A stretch of DNA of 64,000 nt from Chitinophagaceae bacterium. Its GTDB lineage: Bacteria > Bacteroidota > Bacteroidia > Chitinophagales > Chitinophagaceae. Position 1 is the first letter of the stretch. The number at the start of each line of letters is the position of its first letter. The DNA is taken from the NCBI GenBank assembly GCA_019747705.1, contig JAIEQM010000006.1, positions 1-64,000 on the forward strand, given 5' to 3'. The notes under the pieces are model-generated. The model was not told the origin of the DNA, ran no database searches, and saw only the letters and a list, made by a program, of their open reading frames with translations. The position numbers and the translations under genes are program-made. This document shows, piece by piece, positions 60,327 through 64,000 of the stretch.

Positions 60327-60797
60327 ATGAGTATTCAATATGTAACAAAAGAAACACTTGAAAAAATGCAGGCTGAACTGCAGGAAATGAAAGGTGTGCA
60401 GCGCCCTGCAGCATCACGGGCCATTGCTGAAGCACGTGAAAAAGGTGATTTAAAAGAAAACGCTGAATATGATGCGGCCAAAGAAGCGCAGGGCATGCTG
60501 GAGGCAAAAATTAAACAACTGGAAAGCATGATTGCCACTGCACGCATTGTGGATGAAGCTACCATTGATACCAGCCGTGTAGCTATTTTAACAAAGGTAA
60601 CGGTAACCAATATGGCTACTAAAAAACAGGTAACCTACCAGATAGTGAGTGAAAAAGAAGCCGACCTGAAAGCCGGTAAAATTTCTTTTTCTTCTCCCAT
60701 TGGAAAAGGGCTGCTGGGTAAAGCCATTGGTGATATTGCAGAAGTACAGGTGCCGGCAGGTACACTTAAGTTTAAAGTGGATGCTATTACCATCTGA
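60327..60797 (+). CDS. greA: Transcription elongation factor GreA
   Basis: GreA rescues paused RNA polymerase by stimulating transcript cleavage. The 156-residue protein has the N-terminal coiled coil (ETLEKMQAELQEMKGVQRPAASRAIAEAREKGDLKENAEYDAAKEAQGMLEAKIKQLESM) with the acidic tip DLKENAEYDAA, and the C-terminal FKBP-like domain (SFSSPIGKGLLGKAIGDIAEVQVPAGTLKFKVDAITI). The start is supported by a strong Shine-Dalgarno site. Confidence 0.96.
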   Translation: MSIQYVTKETLEKMQAELQEMKGVQRPAASRAIAEAREKGDLKENAEYDAAKEAQGMLEAKIKQLESMIATARIVDEATIDTSRVAILTKVTVTNMATKKQVTYQIVSEKEADLKAGKISFSSPIGKGLLGKAIGDIAEVQVPAGTLKFKVDAITI

Positions 60798-60825
60798 ACA
60801 AAATTTGAAAAAACAACCCCTCTAA

Positions 60826-60856
60826 AAGTCCTGCAGCAACGGGGCTTTTTTATTTT
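60826..60856 (+). terminator. Terminator of greA
   Basis: AAGTCC pairs with GGGCTT around a 10-base loop and is followed by TTTTATTTT, 28 bases past the stop. Confidence 0.65.
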
Positions 60857-60955
60857 GGGTGAACGGCGTTTGCGTTGTGAGTTGTAGATTTGCCCATGAG
60901 CAGTAAGCGTTTACAAATGCTGTTGCTTACTTTAAAAAGTAAACTCTTTGGAGGC

Positions 60956-61348
60956 ATGACCATTTTTTCAAAAATTATTGCAGGAGAAATACCTTCTTTT
61001 AAAATTGCAGAAAATGAAAAGTTTTATGCCTTCCTGGATATTTTTCCGTTAGTGGAGGGGCATACGCTCATTGTTCCTAAAACGGAAACGGACAGGTTTT
61101 TTGATGTGGATGATGAATATCTTTCAGAAATTTTAGTGTTTGCCAAACCCATTGCACATGCCATTGAAGCCGCTTTTAATTGTAACCGTGTGGGTTTGTC
61201 AGTAGTGGGCCTGGAAGTGCCGCATGCGCATTTACATTTGGTGCCCATTCATACGGCTGATGATTTGAACTTTACAAGACCCAAATTAAAACTTACTCAT
61301 GAGCAGTTACAGAAAGCTCAGCAAAAAATACTTTCTCATTTAAACTGA
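60956..61348 (+). CDS. HIT-family protein
   Basis: HIT proteins are nucleotide hydrolases or transferases, often acting on adenosine polyphosphates. The 130-residue protein starts MTIFSKIIAGEIPSFKIAENEKFYAFLDIFPLVEGHTLIVPK, which is the normal HIT opening; the ATG at 60896, three bases after a TAGATTTG promoter-like element (60885-60892), would add 20 unlikely residues. The catalytic triad motif PHAHLHLVP is present. A GGAGG sits right before the ATG. Its stop overlaps the next gene's ATG (TGATG). Confidence 0.92.
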   Translation: MTIFSKIIAGEIPSFKIAENEKFYAFLDIFPLVEGHTLIVPKTETDRFFDVDDEYLSEILVFAKPIAHAIEAAFNCNRVGLSVVGLEVPHAHLHLVPIHTADDLNFTRPKLKLTHEQLQKAQQKILSHLN

Positions 61349-61728
61349 TGTTTATGTATGTTAAAGATGATTATGGCTACAAAAAAAGAGTGGTTAAAAG
61401 AACCAGACGCCCGCCATTAATCAGCATTCTGTGTATTGTGCTGGTGGTTCTTGGTTTTTGGAGTATTATCTCTACCTATCTTGGTATATACAGTGGTTTC
61501 GGAACATTATATCCGGCCTTTAATGCATTAACCGTTGTTATGGGTTTTGTGGGCATCAGTGGCGTATGGCAAATGGAAAAATGGGGGCCTGTTTCCTTTG
61601 CAATTGTAATAGCGCTTAAAATACTGGTGGATTTAATCTGGGGCTATCTCAATCCCTGGTATTTACTGGTATTGGTGCCTGTTACATTTTTTTTGCTGTT
61701 GCTGCCCAAAATGAAAAATACTGATTGA
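61348..61728 (+). CDS. Hypothetical membrane protein
   Basis: The 126-residue protein has an N-terminal basic segment (KKRVVKRTRRPP) and four hydrophobic helices (for example ISILCIVLVVLGFWSIISTYLG and WYLLVLVPVTFFLLLLP). It overlaps the HIT stop by one base, so it is in an operon. An ATG at 61354 is the alternative start. No function is recognised. Confidence 0.75.
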   Translation: MFMYVKDDYGYKKRVVKRTRRPPLISILCIVLVVLGFWSIISTYLGIYSGFGTLYPAFNALTVVMGFVGISGVWQMEKWGPVSFAIVIALKILVDLIWGYLNPWYLLVLVPVTFFLLLLPKMKNTD

Positions 61729-61730
61729 TT

Positions 61731-62294
61731 TCATTTCTTTAATCGTTGCGGGTTCTTTTTTATAAAATCATCCCAGCCTTTTGCTTTGCTAGTAGCCCTG
61801 TTCATAACACTGCTCGTCTGGAAGTGATGGCATAATGCAACAGCCAGTGCATCTGTAGCATCATAATATTTGGGTTTGGCTTTAAACTGTAAATAATGCT
61901 GCAGCATTTTCCATACCTGTTCTTTATCGGCATTACCATTCCCTGTTACCGATTGTTTTATTTTTTTGGGCGAATATTCCGTAACAGTTAAACCTGCACT
62001 CATAGCAGCGGCAATAGCCACACCCTGCGCCCTTCCCAGTTTGAGCATACTTTGTACGTTTTTGCCAAAGAAGGGGGCTTCAATGGCAAAATCATCAGGA
62101 TGATGTGTTTGAATGATTGTGTTGATTTTTTCATGAATCAACTGGAGGCGTACATAAATATCTTTATAACCACTCAGTTTCAATACATCCATATCAATAA
62201 CTGATAGTTGCTTGCCTTTACAGCCAATGAGCCCGTAACCCATTACTACAGTACCCGGATCGATGCCCAAAATGATTTTAGAGAAAGTTTGCAA
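61731..62294 (-). CDS. ruvC: Crossover-junction endonuclease RuvC
   Basis: RuvC cuts Holliday junctions. The 187-residue protein has ILGIDPGTVVMGYGLI with catalytic Asp, FAIEAPFFGKN with Glu, and YYDATDALAVALCHHF with the terminal Asp pair. The 20-residue C-terminal tail is basic. It converges with the upstream membrane gene (stop spacing 2 bases). Confidence 0.95.
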   Translation of the reverse strand: MQTFSKIILGIDPGTVVMGYGLIGCKGKQLSVIDMDVLKLSGYKDIYVRLQLIHEKINTIIQTHHPDDFAIEAPFFGKNVQSMLKLGRAQGVAIAAAMSAGLTVTEYSPKKIKQSVTGNGNADKEQVWKMLQHYLQFKAKPKYYDATDALAVALCHHFQTSSVMNRATSKAKGWDDFIKKNPQRLKK

Positions 62295-62303
62295 GCAGGA
62301 GGT

Positions 62304-62311
62304 TATTTTTG
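62304..62311 (+). promoter_or_regulatory. -7 promoter element of the flippase-like gene
   Basis: TATTTTTG matches TAnnTTTG and ends 15 bases before the proposed CTG start at 62327. Confidence 0.5.
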
Positions 62312-62326
62312 AACAAATAACCGAAA

Positions 62327-63316
62327 CTGAAGAAGAATTTCAAAATCTTTATTAATTACTTCCTTGGCCCCCTGCTTTTTGTATGGATTAGTGTTTCATT
62401 GTACAACCAAATCAGGCATCAGCCCGACTTACCGCTTGCCTGGCAACAAACAAAAAACGCAGTGGCCGGCAGCGGCGCATGGCAATTATGGCTGGCGGTT
62501 TTCTTAATGCCGCTGAACTGGAGTATTGAAAGCTATAAATGGTATGTACTGGTGAATAAATTTCAGAAACTTTCATTTGTAAAAAGCTTTGAGGCAGTGC
62601 TCAGCGGTTTATCATTAGCAATGAACACACCCAACCGTATTGGCGAATATGGCGGCAGGGTGCTGTATCTTCAGCCGGAGTTTCGTTACCGGGGTGTGGC
62701 GTTAACCATTCTGTGCAGCGTTTCGCAGCTCTTTGTAACCTTAGTAGTTGGGTTTTTCAGTTTGCTCATTTTAAAACCCCAGTTACAATCCGTGCATTTC
62801 AGCGGAACAGCATTAACGGATATACTGCTTAATGTATTTTTATATGCAGTACTGGCTATGGCAGTTGTAACGGGTTTGTTTTACTTCCGGTTACAGTGGC
62901 TGGTAAAAGTGATGAAGTGGATACCATTTGTAAAAGAAAAATTTTCGTTTGCATTTGTGCCGGAGCATTTGAAAGGAAAGACCATGGTGAAAATATTATT
63001 TTATTCCTTTCTGCGTTTTATGGTATTTGCAGCACAGTATGTGCTTTTATGGAAGGCATTGAATGCGGGAATAGATGCATGGCAGGGATTTTGGTGTATA
63101 GCGCTGGTATTTTTAATTATGGCGATTGTACCCAGTTTCGCCATTGCAGAAATTGGAATAAGAGGTAAAGTGGCGCTAAGTATTGCAGGGCTGTTCAGCG
63201 TAAACAGTTTGGCCATACTGGCCGGAACAGTAGGTATATGGTTACTCAATCTTGTATTACCGGCTTTAACCGGCAGTTTGTTTTTATTAACGGTAAAAAT
63301 TTTTAAAGAACGATGA
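62327..63316 (+). CDS. Lysylphosphatidylglycerol-synthase-like (flippase-type) membrane protein, CTG start suspected
   Basis: The protein has several hydrophobic helices (WQLWLAVFLMPLNWSIESYKWYVLV, VALTILCSVSQLFVTLVVGFFSLLIL and others) and resembles the LPG-synthase transmembrane-region family, often flippase-like. There is no in-frame ATG, GTG or TTG before residue 25. CTG at 62327 gives KKNFKIFINYFLGPLLFVWIS after the start, a clear missing first helix, while the TTG at 62399 would delete it. With CTG the protein has 329 residues. The next gene overlaps by four bases (ATGA). Confidence 0.7.
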   Translation: MKKNFKIFINYFLGPLLFVWISVSLYNQIRHQPDLPLAWQQTKNAVAGSGAWQLWLAVFLMPLNWSIESYKWYVLVNKFQKLSFVKSFEAVLSGLSLAMNTPNRIGEYGGRVLYLQPEFRYRGVALTILCSVSQLFVTLVVGFFSLLILKPQLQSVHFSGTALTDILLNVFLYAVLAMAVVTGLFYFRLQWLVKVMKWIPFVKEKFSFAFVPEHLKGKTMVKILFYSFLRFMVFAAQYVLLWKALNAGIDAWQGFWCIALVFLIMAIVPSFAIAEIGIRGKVALSIAGLFSVNSLAILAGTVGIWLLNLVLPALTGSLFLLTVKIFKER

Positions 63317-64000
63317 GGTGGTTATCAATTATAATTGTACTGGTGTTTATTTCTGCATCCCATAAAACACAGGCCCCTCTACCTGCAACGGATGAGTTTT
63401 GCGGCATGCGGAATTATGCATGGCAGGCGGGTGAAGGTATTACGTTCCATGTATATTATACACTGGCAGGTATTTATGTATATGGAGGTGAAGCCAATTT
63501 TAATATCACTAATGAACGGCTGAATAACAAACCCGTTTATCATATTGTGGGTGATGGCAAAACCAATTCCTTCTTTGATGGTTTTTTTAAAGTGAGGGAC
63601 CGCTATGAAACTTATGTTGACACCGCTACCATGCAGCCCTATAAATTCATCCGCAATGTAAATGAAGGAGATTATAAAAAATTTGAAACTGTAACCTTTA
63701 ACCAGCAGGCCAATACTGCCACAACATCTACCGGAACTTATAAAACGCCCAATTGTGTGCAGGATGTGCTCAGCGCCATTTATTATGCCCGCAATATTGA
63801 TTTTAATAAATACCAGCCGGGTGCACAAATACCTTTTAGTATGTTTATTGATGATAAATCCTATAACCTCTATGTACGCTATCTCGGCAAAGAGCGGGTT
63901 AAAACAAAATACGGAAAGTTCAATGCCATTAAATTTAAGCCACTGCTCATTGAAGGAACTATTTTTACCGGCGGCGAAAAAATGACCGTATGGGTTACAG
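63313..64000 (+). CDS. DUF3108 protein, truncated at window end
   Basis: This partial protein starts MRWLSIIIVLVFISASHKTQA (signal peptide) and continues with WQAGEGITFHVYYTLAGIYVYGGEANFNITNE, KVRDRYETYVDTATMQPYKFIRNVNEGDYKKFETVTFN and RYLGKERVKTKYGKFNAIKFKPLLIEGTIFTGGEKMTVWV, the pattern of DUF3108 periplasmic beta proteins. At least 229 residues are visible. It overlaps the flippase-like stop by four bases. Confidence 0.85.
   Translation, partial: MRWLSIIIVLVFISASHKTQAPLPATDEFCGMRNYAWQAGEGITFHVYYTLAGIYVYGGEANFNITNERLNNKPVYHIVGDGKTNSFFDGFFKVRDRYETYVDTATMQPYKFIRNVNEGDYKKFETVTFNQQANTATTSTGTYKTPNCVQDVLSAIYYARNIDFNKYQPGAQIPFSMFIDDKSYNLYVRYLGKERVKTKYGKFNAIKFKPLLIEGTIFTGGEKMTVWVT

Noticed and set aside
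60890..61348. Longer HIT protein starting at 60890 or 60896
   Set aside because: The extra N-terminal residues are not HIT-like. The ATG at 60956 has GGAGG in front and the usual MTIFSKII opening.

Overview
The window looks like the chromosome of a Bacteroidota member, most likely family Chitinophagaceae. The evidence is the gldKLMN gliding/type IX secretion block, many TonB-dependent receptors and DUF6089-type beta-barrels, a flexirubin-free monocyclic-carotenoid cluster, -7 promoter elements of the form TAnnTTTG close to start codons, and few Shine-Dalgarno sequences. There is no rRNA, CRISPR array, prophage or complete insertion sequence. The genus assignment is inference.

Layout. 0.1-5 kb: gldK-gldL-gldM-gldN on the minus strand. 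5-12.4 kb: a DUF255/thioredoxin protein, HemD, a DUF4271 membrane protein, a BamA/TamA-like protein and HemW. 12.5-17.4 kb: an XRE regulator, a 35-residue membrane ORF, GpsA (no normal start codon), and an efflux adaptor plus TolC. 17.4-22.4 kb: a Cys/Met PLP enzyme, then a dense toxin region (HicAB, a class II Fic protein, a VOC gene and its remnant, and an antitoxin with a broken RelE/ParE toxin), then an APC permease. 22.5-28.5 kb: a TonB receptor, nested inverted repeats, and a cobalamin riboswitch driving a BtuB-like receptor. 28.6-30.2 kb: MarC, then a tandem tRNA-Arg(CCG)/GIY-YIG array. 30-34.6 kb: outer-membrane proteins. 34.7-41.5 kb: an eight-gene carotenoid operon headed by an ECF sigma factor. 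41.8-49.5 kb: a TonB receptor, small membrane proteins, an ABC exporter and a LolA-like protein whose signal peptide is written in heptamer repeats. 49.5-51.7 kb: a MarR regulon with two copies of one operator. 51.8-57.7 kb: a dioxygenase-thioredoxin fusion, a LytTR protein, PdxA, RsmA and a 2-hydroxyacid dehydrogenase. 57.7-59 kb: a DUF2911 gene split by a DUF4160/DUF2442 insertion. 59.3-64 kb: a methyltransferase, GreA with an attenuator-like leader, a HIT protein, RuvC, a flippase-like protein with a CTG start, and a truncated DUF3108 gene.

The most unusual item is the array at 29256-30133. An intact tRNA-Arg(CCG) is followed by GIY-YIG ORF, tRNA copy, GIY-YIG ORF, tRNA copy. Both downstream tRNA copies carry a 56-bp palindromic insert in the D-loop and a 27-bp hairpin insert in the T-loop, at identical positions. 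Next are the 58-kb insertion, whose DUF2911 target gene can be reconstructed across a 6-bp direct repeat, a 122-bp MITE-like hairpin with 9-bp flanking repeats, and two genes that seem to start at CTG.
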